From Acidaminococcus fermentans_A (GTDB taxonomy: Bacteria > Bacillota > Negativicutes > Acidaminococcales > Acidaminococcaceae): a stretch of 37,135 nt of DNA. Location of the stretch: the NCBI RefSeq assembly GCF_052216985.1, contig NZ_JBQOUY010000023.1:1-37135 (forward strand). Direction: 5' to 3'. The number at the start of each line of letters is the position of its first letter. Position 1 is the stretch's first letter. This document shows, piece by piece, positions 16,543 to 24,068 of the stretch. The translations under genes and the position numbers were made by a program. Below the pieces are notes generated by a model that worked only from the letters and a program-made list of their open reading frames with translations, had not been told where the DNA came from and searched no databases.

Positions 16543-17211
16543 TCACCTCCCATTCTTTATTCCTTCTCCCCTTTTTCTCCGTTCCATAGGGTGGACCAGC
16601 TGCCAGCGGAACCGGATAGCGAAAAAGCGGAGAGCGATGACCATGAAAGCTCCCAGCCAGGGTGCCAAATCCTGGCTTTCGTAATGCCAACAGAGACACA
16701 TGACGAAGCTCCCTGCCAAAGAAGAGGTGGCATAGACATCCGTATTCAGTACGCTGGGCACCCGCTGGGCCATCAGATCCCGGAGCACACCGCCCCCTAC
16801 TGCCGTCAGGAGTCCCAGCATAATGGGATAGACAAAGGTATGGGGCTTGCCCTGGGCCAGTCCGGTCAGGGTTCCTGTCACCGTAAAAGAAGCCAGCCCC
16901 ACAGTATCAGCAGCGATATAGAAAAAAGTCAGGATCCGCCGTTTCCGGCCGGCAATCCGGTAGGAAACGAACAGCCAAGACAGGGAAAGGGCCGTCAGCA
17001 CCGCCAGCAGCAGGTTCCCGGGGTTCTCCAAGGCCATAGGCGGCGTATAGCCTGCCAGCACATCCCGTATCATACCGCCTCCTACTGCGGTCAAAACAGC
17101 CAATACAGTGATCCCGAACACGTCCATGTTCTTCGCCATACCCACGATAGCCCCTGAAATGGCAAAGGACACCGTTCCTGCGATCTCAAAAAGATTCCAT
17201 AATTGCAGCAT
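16543..17211 (-). CDS. TRIC-family (UPF0126) cation channel-like membrane protein
   Basis: A 222-residue integral membrane protein with seven predicted hydrophobic segments in two UPF0126/glycine-rich repeats, the fold of prokaryotic TRIC potassium-permeable channels. Each repeat shows the GGG hinge followed by Arg-Asp: LTAVGGGMIRDVL near residue 45 and LTAVGGGVLRDLM near 130. The ATG at 17211 has AGGGGGAAG in front; longer in-frame starts up to 17340 would overlap the ATPase gene upstream. It begins 11 bp after the GspE/PilB stop and so probably shares its transcript, though a functional link to secretion is not implied by the family. Confidence 0.9.
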   Translation of the reverse strand: MLQLWNLFEIAGTVSFAISGAIVGMAKNMDVFGITVLAVLTAVGGGMIRDVLAGYTPPMALENPGNLLLAVLTALSLSWLFVSYRIAGRKRRILTFFYIAADTVGLASFTVTGTLTGLAQGKPHTFVYPIMLGLLTAVGGGVLRDLMAQRVPSVLNTDVYATSSLAGSFVMCLCWHYESQDLAPWLGAFMVIALRFFAIRFRWQLVHPMERRKRGEGIKNGR

Positions 17212-17221
17212 AGACTTCCCC

Positions 17222-18460
17222 CTACCCCAAAACACGCAGCAGTTCTTCCCCGCTGGTCTCTCCAGCCAGGACTTTCTCCCGCCCAGCTTCCCACAGTGGC
17301 TGGAATCCTTCCTGCCTAGCCAGCCTCTCCAGTGCCCCATCCTGTTCCTCCCGCAGGATGGCCCGCCGGAGAGGTTCTGTCAAAATAAGGATTTCCTGGA
17401 GTGGGATCCGCCCTGCATAGCCGGTCTGGCTGCAGTGAGGACAGCCCTGGGCCCGATACAAAGTCCGAGGCTCCGTCAGCTGCAGGTATTTCCACTCCCA
17501 ATCCTCTTTGGTTACAGTATACGCCTTTTTACAGCTGGGGCAAAGTCTCCTGACCAACTGTTGTCCCGCCACCCCTTCCAGAGCCGCCGCTGCCAGATAA
17601 GGTTCTACCCCCATATCCAGGATCCTCGTCACAGCCCCTGCCGCTGTATTGGTATGGAGGGTGCTGAACACCCGATGGCCTGTCAGCGCCGCCTGGATGC
17701 TCATGGCAGCGGTTTCCCCATCCCGGATTTCTCCCACCATGATACAGTCAGGATCCTGTCGCAGGATACTCCGGAGACAGCGGGCAAAAGTCAGCCCGAT
17801 TTTCGGCTGGACGGAAACCTGCCGGATTCCCGCAAGCTGATATTCCACAGGATCCTCCACAGTGATGATGTTCTGTTTTTCCCGGTCCAGGGAGGCAAGG
17901 ATTCCATACAAGGTCGTAGACTTCCCGCTGCCGGTAGGACCGGTCACCAGGAACAGACCATGGGGACGGCGCAGGCAGCGTCGGAGCTTCTCCAGATTTT
18001 TCACCGTGAATCCCAACTGTTCCAGGTCCAGTTGGACAGCTTCCTGATCCAGCAGCCGCAGCACCAGGTTTTCGCCAAACAAGGTAGGCAGCGATGATAC
18101 ACGCACATCCACTTGATGTCCCTGCCACAGCCCTTGGAACCTTCCGTCCTGGGGCAGCCGTTTTTCTCCGATATCCATGCCGGAAAGGATCTTGAACCGG
18201 GAAATCAGCGGATCCTGGAGATTTTTAGGCACTTGGCAGAGAGGATGGAGCACCCCATCCACCCGGCAGCGGATCTGCAGTCTCTGTTTTTCTGGTTCCA
18301 GATGGATATCACTGGCGCCTCGGGCCAGTGCCTGATCCAGGATTTGTTGGGCCGTCTGGATAGCAGGGGACTGCGCCGCTGTGCTGCTTCCCCCTTGGAA
18401 AGGACTGTTCCACTGGAAATGGTCCTGCGTATGGAGTTCCTGCTGCTTATAATCTACCAT
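17222..18460 (-). CDS. GspE/PilB-type secretion or pilus assembly ATPase
   Basis: A 412-residue cytoplasmic hexameric ATPase predicted to drive type IV pilus extension or type II secretion. Walker A GPTGSGKST is at 174-182, the Asp box at VEDPVEY (201-207), Walker B as CIMVGEIRD (239-247), and the tetracysteine zinc site at CPSC (307-310) and CPHC (340-343). It is shorter than PilB (~560) because the first N-terminal domain is mostly absent; the N2 region begins near DQALARGASDIHLEP. In size it is closer to ComGA. The ATG at 18460 is preferred; a GTG at 18511 is possible. It is transcribed divergently from the PilP-like/secretin pair. No inner-membrane PilC/GspF or pilin gene is in view. Confidence 0.92.
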   Translation of the reverse strand: MVDYKQQELHTQDHFQWNSPFQGGSSTAAQSPAIQTAQQILDQALARGASDIHLEPEKQRLQIRCRVDGVLHPLCQVPKNLQDPLISRFKILSGMDIGEKRLPQDGRFQGLWQGHQVDVRVSSLPTLFGENLVLRLLDQEAVQLDLEQLGFTVKNLEKLRRCLRRPHGLFLVTGPTGSGKSTTLYGILASLDREKQNIITVEDPVEYQLAGIRQVSVQPKIGLTFARCLRSILRQDPDCIMVGEIRDGETAAMSIQAALTGHRVFSTLHTNTAAGAVTRILDMGVEPYLAAAALEGVAGQQLVRRLCPSCKKAYTVTKEDWEWKYLQLTEPRTLYRAQGCPHCSQTGYAGRIPLQEILILTEPLRRAILREEQDGALERLARQEGFQPLWEAGREKVLAGETSGEELLRVLG

Positions 18461-18548
18461 GCCTTTTCTGCTCCCTTCCGATTTTTCCCGTTTATATCTC
18501 TTTTTTTGCACTTAATGGCGCGGGGGTAGGAACCCCAGGAGAAATTGC

Positions 18549-18576
18549 CTATAATGGGACGAGGAACACAAATCAA
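18549..18576. promoter_or_regulatory. Overlapping divergent promoters, ATPase / PilP-like gene
   Basis: TATAAT at 18550-18555 on the plus strand faces the PilP-like gene. On the minus strand TTGATT (18571-18576), 16-bp spacer, TTATAG (18549-18554) faces the ATPase gene. The two -10 elements overlap, so occupancy of one could exclude the other. The plus-strand -35 is weak. AAGGAGG at 18581-18587 serves the plus gene. Confidence 0.45.
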
Positions 18577-18594
18577 CTGTAAGGAGGTCCATCC

Positions 18595-19104
18595 ATGTTC
18601 TCAGTCTCATTGCCCAAAAATTTCGCACTCTCTTTTCCACTCCGGATCCTATTCTTGGTCCTCGGCACCTGCACGGGAGCTGTTCTGTACCATTTCCGTG
18701 CTCCCACCCTGCCCACTTTTCCTCCTGTCCCAGAAGAGGAAGCCATGCCATCTTCTCTGCCAGTCAAAACTACCCTAAAGAAAAGCAGGTCTCCCCGCAG
18801 AGATCCCTTCCGCCCCCTGGATCATCCACCGTCCCTCCAGCCTGTGCTGCCGAAGACGGCCCCATCTCCGATTCCTACGGACCTTGCTCAGCCGCCAGCC
18901 TCTGCCATCTCCTCTTCCTCTTTCCGTCTTTTGGGCATCCTTTCCGTCAATGGAAACCGCAAAGCCCTGGTAGCTACGCCAACCGGCACCTGCCTCCTGG
19001 CTCCTGGCGAAGAGCTGCCTGGCAAAGGGATCATCACAGAACTCCAGGAAGGCGCACTGTGTTGTGGCAGCCTCCTTCTTTCCGTAGGGGAGGTGTGGCC
19101 ATGA
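18595..19104 (+). CDS. PilP/GspC-like inner-membrane secretion protein
   Basis: A 169-residue protein with one transmembrane helix (about 11-33), a long proline-rich linker (about 36-105) and a small C-terminal beta domain. The sequence RRDPFRPL (62-69) followed by a FRLLGILSVNGNRKALVATPTG segment (near 112) is the pattern of PilP and the GspC homology region, which bridge the inner-membrane platform and the secretin. The call rests on this motif order plus its position: its last codon overlaps the secretin ATG by 4 bp. Sequence divergence is high, so pfam assignment is uncertain. Acts in the periplasm. Confidence 0.65.
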   Translation: MFSVSLPKNFALSFPLRILFLVLGTCTGAVLYHFRAPTLPTFPPVPEEEAMPSSLPVKTTLKKSRSPRRDPFRPLDHPPSLQPVLPKTAPSPIPTDLAQPPASAISSSSFRLLGILSVNGNRKALVATPTGTCLLAPGEELPGKGIITELQEGALCCGSLLLSVGEVWP

Positions 19105-20318
19105 AAGCGCTGCTTTATTTCTGTATTTTCTGTATCTTAACGCCAGTCCGCTGGGTCTTGGCAGCAGATACCGTATCCCTCTCTGTCAAAGATGCGCCTG
19201 TCCAGGACGTCCTCCAGAGCATCGCCCAGCTGTCCGGCCGGAATCTGGTACTGGAGGGCCCCGTTCCAGGGACTCTTTCTCTCGAATTCCAGCAGGTCCC
19301 TTTTCCCCAGGCCCTGGCCATGGTCACCCGGAGCCAAGGGCTCTTCTGCCGGGAAGAAGGGGGAACTCTGTGGGTCAGCAAATTAGAGAAAAAAGATCCG
19401 TTTGGCAATCAGCTGACCATCCATCCTCTGGAATACATTCCCGCCAAAGAAACGTCCGAGACCCTCAAGCCCCTGTTTTCCTCTCCCCTGGTCTGGGATC
19501 AGGGAGCCAATGCCATCCTCTTCCACGGTCATCCACTGGAAGCCCAAAAACTGCAGGAAACCTTAAAGACCTTGGACCGTCCTTCCCGTCAGATTACCCT
19601 GGAAGCCCGGATCCTTTCCCTGGGAGAATCCGCTTCCCAGGAACTAGGTCTCCAGTGGGACTGGAGTTCTCTGCCGGACCCGAAAGACCATTCCCACGGC
19701 ACCTGGGGCGGCACCATCCATCTAGGCCATGGCCATCAGGCGGGTTTCCAAGCCAAGCTCAATGCACTCTGTCAAGAAGGAAAGGCTAAAGTCTTGGCCA
19801 CCCCCCGGATCATTACCCTGCCCGGCCGGGAAGCCAGCATCTTCATCGGAGATCATATCCCCGTCGTCACAGAAAAAGTCACCAACAGCACCACCACCAG
19901 CACCACGGAGTATGTAGACGCCGGTATCCGTCTCTCTTATACTCCCTACCTGAGCCAGGACGGTCTGATCACCGCCAGGGTCCATACGGAAGTCAGTACG
20001 CCCACCCTCATCACCGAGCTGAAAAATTACCGGATCACCAGCCGCACGGCCGATACCCATGTACGGCTGAGGGAACGGGAAACACTGGTCATCGGAGGAC
20101 TGATCAGCGAGCAGGAGCAGAGCCGTCTGGAGGCCATCCCCCTGCTGTCCAAACTGCCATTATTGGGTGAACTCTTCAAATTCCGCAGCAAAAGCCGGAA
20201 CAAGACCGAAGTCTGTATGTTCCTGACCCCCTATCTCAGTGATCCTGGATACCTGCCTGGGGCAGCAGCCCCTCCTGCCGCACCCGTTCCAGGAACTGAT
20301 GGAGGACCCTTGCCGTGA
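19101..20318 (+). CDS. Secretin (GspD/PilQ family)
   Basis: A 405-residue outer-membrane channel subunit. There is a signal peptide (cleavage near VLA-AD, residue 21), an STN/N0 domain (about 24-85: LSVKDAPVQDVLQSIAQLSGRN), a secretin N1 domain (about 105-170: HPLEYIPAKETSETLKPLF) and the secretin core (about 220-390). The core carries KVLATPRIITLPG, a Ser/Thr-rich gate region and the family signature VIGGLISEQEQSRLEAIPLL. It is short for PilQ or GspD because only two N domains are present. The Pro/Ala-rich C-terminal tail (last ~20 residues) overlaps the convergent Nudix gene. ATG at 19101 is used because it couples to the PilP-like stop. An outer-membrane secretin supports a diderm host. 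Confidence 0.92.
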   Translation: MKALLYFCIFCILTPVRWVLAADTVSLSVKDAPVQDVLQSIAQLSGRNLVLEGPVPGTLSLEFQQVPFPQALAMVTRSQGLFCREEGGTLWVSKLEKKDPFGNQLTIHPLEYIPAKETSETLKPLFSSPLVWDQGANAILFHGHPLEAQKLQETLKTLDRPSRQITLEARILSLGESASQELGLQWDWSSLPDPKDHSHGTWGGTIHLGHGHQAGFQAKLNALCQEGKAKVLATPRIITLPGREASIFIGDHIPVVTEKVTNSTTTSTTEYVDAGIRLSYTPYLSQDGLITARVHTEVSTPTLITELKNYRITSRTADTHVRLRERETLVIGGLISEQEQSRLEAIPLLSKLPLLGELFKFRSKSRNKTEVCMFLTPYLSDPGYLPGAAAPPAAPVPGTDGGPLP

Positions 20319-20904
20319 TTCCCCAGATGATCCGATTCTTCCAGGGATAGAAAAAGACTTCATAGCCGCCCCGGACATTCCAGCCTTCCTGGAATCCATA
20401 GGCCCACTGAGCCGGAAATCCTGGTTCTTGCCGTGTCCCCAGGGAAATCTTTCCCACCACCGGGGCAGTTTCCAACAAATCTTTCAGAGGGACGGAAAAG
20501 ACTTCCCCCACTTCCTGACGGTCCAGCTGCAGAGGCATCCGCGCCGGCAGGATCCCGGCAAAAGGATAAATCAGTGGACCGGAATATCCGTAAAAATAAT
20601 CCAAAGGGCCCAGGACCTGGATCTCCTGTTCTGGGATTCCCAGTTCTTCCCGGGTTTCCCGGAGAGCCGTCGCACAGAAAGACGGATCCGTTTCCTCTCG
20701 GTGTCCTCCCGGGAAACAGATATCCCCAGGCTGCCAGCTCATCGTAGCCGCACGGACTTCAAAAAGGATTTCCCAGCCATGTTTGGTCCAGCGCAGAGGC
20801 AGGAGCACCGCACTTTCCCACAACCGGAGGGACCGATCCACCCGCTGCCGCTGGTCTTTCCAAAGCCCAGCCAGCTGCATCCGTTGTTCCAATTCCTGAC
20901 TCAT
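20236..20904 (-). CDS. CoA-pyrophosphatase type Nudix hydrolase
   Basis: A 222-residue Nudix enzyme of the NudL/CoAse group, predicted to split coenzyme A or related dinucleotides to phosphopantetheine and 3',5'-ADP. The Nudix box is at about 66-90: GGHREETDP then REtREELGI with the catalytic glutamates. The preceding LLPLRW and GDICFPGG are the CoAse-group flanks. AGGAGG precedes the ATG at 20904. Its 3' end overlaps the secretin gene tail-to-tail by 83 bp. Candidate promoter elements lie at 20925-20965 but are weak. Confidence 0.88.
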   Translation of the reverse strand: MSQELEQRMQLAGLWKDQRQRVDRSLRLWESAVLLPLRWTKHGWEILFEVRAATMSWQPGDICFPGGHREETDPSFCATALRETREELGIPEQEIQVLGPLDYFYGYSGPLIYPFAGILPARMPLQLDRQEVGEVFSVPLKDLLETAPVVGKISLGTRQEPGFPAQWAYGFQEGWNVRGGYEVFFYPWKNRIIWGITARVLHQFLERVRQEGLLPQAGIQDH

Positions 20905-20971
20905 AGGGATCCTCCTTCTATTTTTGTATCGAACATAACAGAATTGTACAATATTTACCAAAAATGGTAAA

Positions 20972-21002
20972 GGGGGTGTTGCACGCAACGTGCAACACCC
21001 CC
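20972..21002 (-). terminator. Repeated hairpin (GTGTTGCACG stem), copy A
   Basis: A perfect 14-bp stem, GGGGGTGTTGCACG and its complement, around a 3-nt loop, downstream of engB and upstream of the Nudix gene. The following minus-strand bases (TTTACCATTTTTGG) form an imperfect U-tract. A near-identical hairpin occurs at 29049-29079. Confidence 0.65.
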
Positions 21003-21005
21003 TTC

Positions 21006-21021
21006 ATCATACGTCATACGC
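21006..21021. repeat. Solo GTCATAC heptad arm
   Basis: Two consecutive 7-bp units, ATCATAC and GTCATAC, ending in GC, the same sequence as the inner half of the arms at 293-414 and 32243-32353. No opposite arm is visible nearby. A separate 9-bp hairpin (GCTGTTGCC/GGCAACAGC, 21024-21043) sits between it and the engB stop. Confidence 0.6.
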
Positions 21022-21050
21022 CTGCTGTTGCCTGGGCAACAGCACCACCA

Positions 21051-21680
21051 TCATCCCAGATGCTCCATGATCCGGTTGATCAATTCTTTCCTTGTGATGT
21101 GGCTGGTAGAACTGTAGGTCATGATCTGCTCTTCCCGCAGACCGAAGGTCTTCTGATACAGTGCCTTCTGGCTGGCCACTGCCCCCTTGCTCAGCTTATC
21201 GCTCTTGGTCAGGATCACCATGATGGGCAGCCCCAGGCTCAACAGCCATTGATAACAGTCGATATCGCTTTCCATAGGTGCATGGCGGATATCCATCAGC
21301 ACACAGACCAGTTTCAGGTACTGGGAGTTTTCCATGTACTTACAGATAAAAGCGGACCACTGTTCCTTGTTGCCCTTGCTGGTCCGGGCAAAGCCATACC
21401 CTGGCAGATCCACAGCATAGTAGGTATGCCGTTCCACTTTTTCCTCCTGCTGCCGTTTGGCCTGGAAGGAATAGAAGTTGATGGTCTGGGTCTTGCCCGG
21501 AGAACTGCTGACCCGGGCCAGGCCTTTCCGCCGCGCCAGGGAATTCAGCAGGGATGACTTCCCCACATTGCTCCGTCCGATAAAAGCCACTTCATCGATG
21601 GTATCTTGGGGATACTGGGTGGCCTTTACCGCTGAAGCCACATAGGAAGCACCGATGATGTCCCACTCTTTTCCTGCCAT
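21051..21680 (-). CDS. engB: Ribosome biogenesis GTP-binding protein EngB/YsxC
   Basis: A 209-residue GTPase needed for assembly of the large ribosomal subunit. G-motifs are clear: G1 GRSNVGKS (31-38), G3 DLPGYG near 75, G4 LTKSDK near 148, and a G5-like TYSSTSH near 188. It starts 1 bp after the lon stop codon, the same lon-engB arrangement as in Bacillus (lonA-ysxC), and is the last gene of the protein quality-control operon. Followed by two hairpins. Confidence 0.96.
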   Translation of the reverse strand: MAGKEWDIIGASYVASAVKATQYPQDTIDEVAFIGRSNVGKSSLLNSLARRKGLARVSSSPGKTQTINFYSFQAKRQQEEKVERHTYYAVDLPGYGFARTSKGNKEQWSAFICKYMENSQYLKLVCVLMDIRHAPMESDIDCYQWLLSLGLPIMVILTKSDKLSKGAVASQKALYQKTFGLREEQIMTYSSTSHITRKELINRIMEHLG

Positions 21681-21681
21681 C

Positions 21682-24000
21682 TCACGCCTCCAGGGCCAGC
21701 TTGGTCACCTGGTCCATGCTGTCCACTGGGATGAAGGTCATGTCATTCCGGACCTTTTCTGGGATTTCCTCCAGATCCTGCTGGTTCTGCCGAGGGATCA
21801 GCACGGTCTTCACCCGGTAGCGGTGGGCTGCCAGGACCTTTTCCTTCAGTCCTCCGATGGGCAGGACATGGCCGGTAATGGTGATTTCCCCAGTCATGGC
21901 CAGATCCGCCTTCACCTTCCGTTTGGTCAGGGCGCTTTCCATAGCCGTAGCCATGGTGATGCCGGCAGAAGGTCCATCCTTGGGAATAGCCCCTTCCGGT
22001 ACATGGATATGGATATCCACTTTTTCATTGAAGTCCGGATCCAGCCCCAGTTCCTTAGCCCGGGAGCGGATGTAGGTAAAGGCTGCCTGGGCACTCTCTT
22101 TCATTACATCTCCCAGTTGGCCGGTCAGGACCAGTTTGCCTTTGCCTTCGCAGACCACCACTTCGATCTTCAGCAGTTCACCGCCCACGCTGGTCCATGC
22201 CAGACCAGTGCAGACCCCTACTTCTGATTTGGCTCGCATATCGCTTTCCAGGAAAATGGCCGGCCCCAGATACTCCTTCAGATGAGCCGGAGTCACACTG
22301 ACTTTGGCCACTCCGTCTTCCACAATCTTCCGGGCTGCCTTCCTGCATACGGTGGCGATTTTCCGTTCCAAGTTCCGCACGCCGGCTTCCCGGGTGTAAT
22401 CCCGGATGATATGCTGGATGGAAGCGGCTCCCAAGCTCAGCTGTTTCCCAGTCAGTCCATTGGCCTTCCGTTCCTTGGGCAGCAGATGGAGCTGGGCAAT
22501 CTTCAGCTTTTCCTCATCGGTATAGCTGGAAAGCTCTATGACTTCCAGCCGGTCCAAGAGAGCCGGAGGGATGGTCTCCACCGTATTGGCTGTGACGATC
22601 CAGAACACATTGCTCATATCGTAGGGGAATTCGATGTAATGGTCGCTGAAATGGCTGTTCTGTTCCGGATCCAGCACCTCCAGCAAGGCAGAGGCCGGGT
22701 CACCCCGGAAATCCGCCCCCATTTTATCCACTTCATCCAGCAGGAACACCGGGTTATCACTGCCGCAGTCGATCATCCCATTGATGAGACGTCCGGGCAT
22801 GGCCCCGATATAGGTCCGCCGATGGCCCCGGATCTCCGCTTCATCCCGGATGCCGCCCAAAGAGATCCGGGTGAATTTCCGGTTCACGGCCCGGGCAATG
22901 CTCTGGGCCAGGCTGGTCTTGCCCACACCGGGAGGTCCTACCAGGCAGATGATGGGTCCCCGGTTGCTGTGGGTGAGTGCCCGTACCGCCAGATAATCCA
23001 GGATCCGTTCCTTCACTTTCTTCAGGCCGTAATGGTCCTTATCCAATACGGCAGCAGCTTTCTTCAGGTCATAATTGTCCTGGGTCATCTTTCCCCAGGG
23101 CAGGCTCAGCACTGTATCCAGATAATTCCGGATCACGGCGCTTTCTGCCATCATAGGAGGCATTTTATACAGCCGGTCCAGCTCCTTGTCCATTTTTTCC
23201 TGGACGTCCTGGGGCAGCTTCAGCTTCTTCATCTTTTCCTGGTATTCCTTGACTTCGGAGCCCTTTTCTCCTCCTTCGTCCAGTTCCTTGTTGATGGCTT
23301 TCAGCTGTTCCCGCAGGTAGTACTCCCGCTGATTCTGCTCGATCTGCTTCCGGACCTGTTGGGAAATGTCTTTTTCCAAGTTGACGATTTCCAGTTCCTT
23401 GCACAGATCCCCATAGAGCAGATGCAGCCGTTCCTTCACATCCGCCGCTTCCAGGAGTTTTTCCTTATCCGCGATGTCGATGGTCAGATAACCAGCGATC
23501 ATATCAGCGATTTTCCCTGCATCCGGCTGATCTTTGAAGGTGAGCAGGACTTCTGTATTCACTTTCTTGCTGGCCAGTACCCATTGTTCGAAGGTTTCCA
23601 CCAGCATCCGCTTCAGGGCTTCCACCTCATTGGAGCGGTCGTTCACGTCTTCCCGTTCCGCCACATAGGCTTCCAGGTTCATGCCCACAGCGTCCACCAC
23701 AGAGATCACTTCCACCCGGCTCAAACCTTCTACCAGGATCCGCATAGCTCCGTTGGGAAGCTTCAGCAGTTGTTTGATTTCTGCAATGACCCCGAAATTG
23801 TACAGGCTCTTGGCCGTCGGATCATTTTCTTCAGCGGACCGCTGGGTCACCAGCAGGATCCGCTTTCCCATATTCATGGCGCTTTCCACTGCCTTGATGG
23901 AACGATCCCTCCCCACGTCCAGGTTGATGATCATTCCAGGGAAAACGATGATTCCCCGCAAAGGCAGCAAGGGCAGTCTCATGGTATTTTCTTCCAACAT
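21682..24000 (-). CDS. lon: ATP-dependent protease La (Lon)
   Basis: A 772-residue cytoplasmic AAA+ serine protease that degrades misfolded and regulatory proteins. The order is an N-terminal LAN substrate-binding domain (LPLLPLRGIIVFPGM at the start), a coiled-coil linker (about 190-260), an AAA+ module with Walker A GPPGVGKT near 355, and a C-terminal protease domain with the Ser-Lys dyad, the serine in PKDGPSAG. The ATG at 24000 is favoured; a GTG at 24009 is the alternative and downstream ATG 23982 is also possible. A hairpin at 24026-24068 separates it from clpX and leaves no room for a normal promoter in the gap. Confidence 0.96.
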   Translation of the reverse strand: MLEENTMRLPLLPLRGIIVFPGMIINLDVGRDRSIKAVESAMNMGKRILLVTQRSAEENDPTAKSLYNFGVIAEIKQLLKLPNGAMRILVEGLSRVEVISVVDAVGMNLEAYVAEREDVNDRSNEVEALKRMLVETFEQWVLASKKVNTEVLLTFKDQPDAGKIADMIAGYLTIDIADKEKLLEAADVKERLHLLYGDLCKELEIVNLEKDISQQVRKQIEQNQREYYLREQLKAINKELDEGGEKGSEVKEYQEKMKKLKLPQDVQEKMDKELDRLYKMPPMMAESAVIRNYLDTVLSLPWGKMTQDNYDLKKAAAVLDKDHYGLKKVKERILDYLAVRALTHSNRGPIICLVGPPGVGKTSLAQSIARAVNRKFTRISLGGIRDEAEIRGHRRTYIGAMPGRLINGMIDCGSDNPVFLLDEVDKMGADFRGDPASALLEVLDPEQNSHFSDHYIEFPYDMSNVFWIVTANTVETIPPALLDRLEVIELSSYTDEEKLKIAQLHLLPKERKANGLTGKQLSLGAASIQHIIRDYTREAGVRNLERKIATVCRKAARKIVEDGVAKVSVTPAHLKEYLGPAIFLESDMRAKSEVGVCTGLAWTSVGGELLKIEVVVCEGKGKLVLTGQLGDVMKESAQAAFTYIRSRAKELGLDPDFNEKVDIHIHVPEGAIPKDGPSAGITMATAMESALTKRKVKADLAMTGEITITGHVLPIGGLKEKVLAAHRYRVKTVLIPRQNQQDLEEIPEKVRNDMTFIPVDSMDQVTKLALEA

Positions 24001-24025
24001 CTTTCTCACCGTCCTTATTGGATAG

Positions 24026-24068
24026 AGAAAAAGGGAAAAGGGATGCCAGCACCCCTTTTCCTTTTTCT
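24026..24068 (-). terminator. Hairpin between clpX and lon
   Basis: Arms of about 19 bases (AGAAAAAGGAAAAGGGGTG and a complement with one bulge) around CTGG, starting within the clpX stop codon. The second arm ends CCCTTTTTCTCT, a terminator-like pyrimidine tail. Likely a partial terminator that sets lon and engB levels below clpX. Confidence 0.65.
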
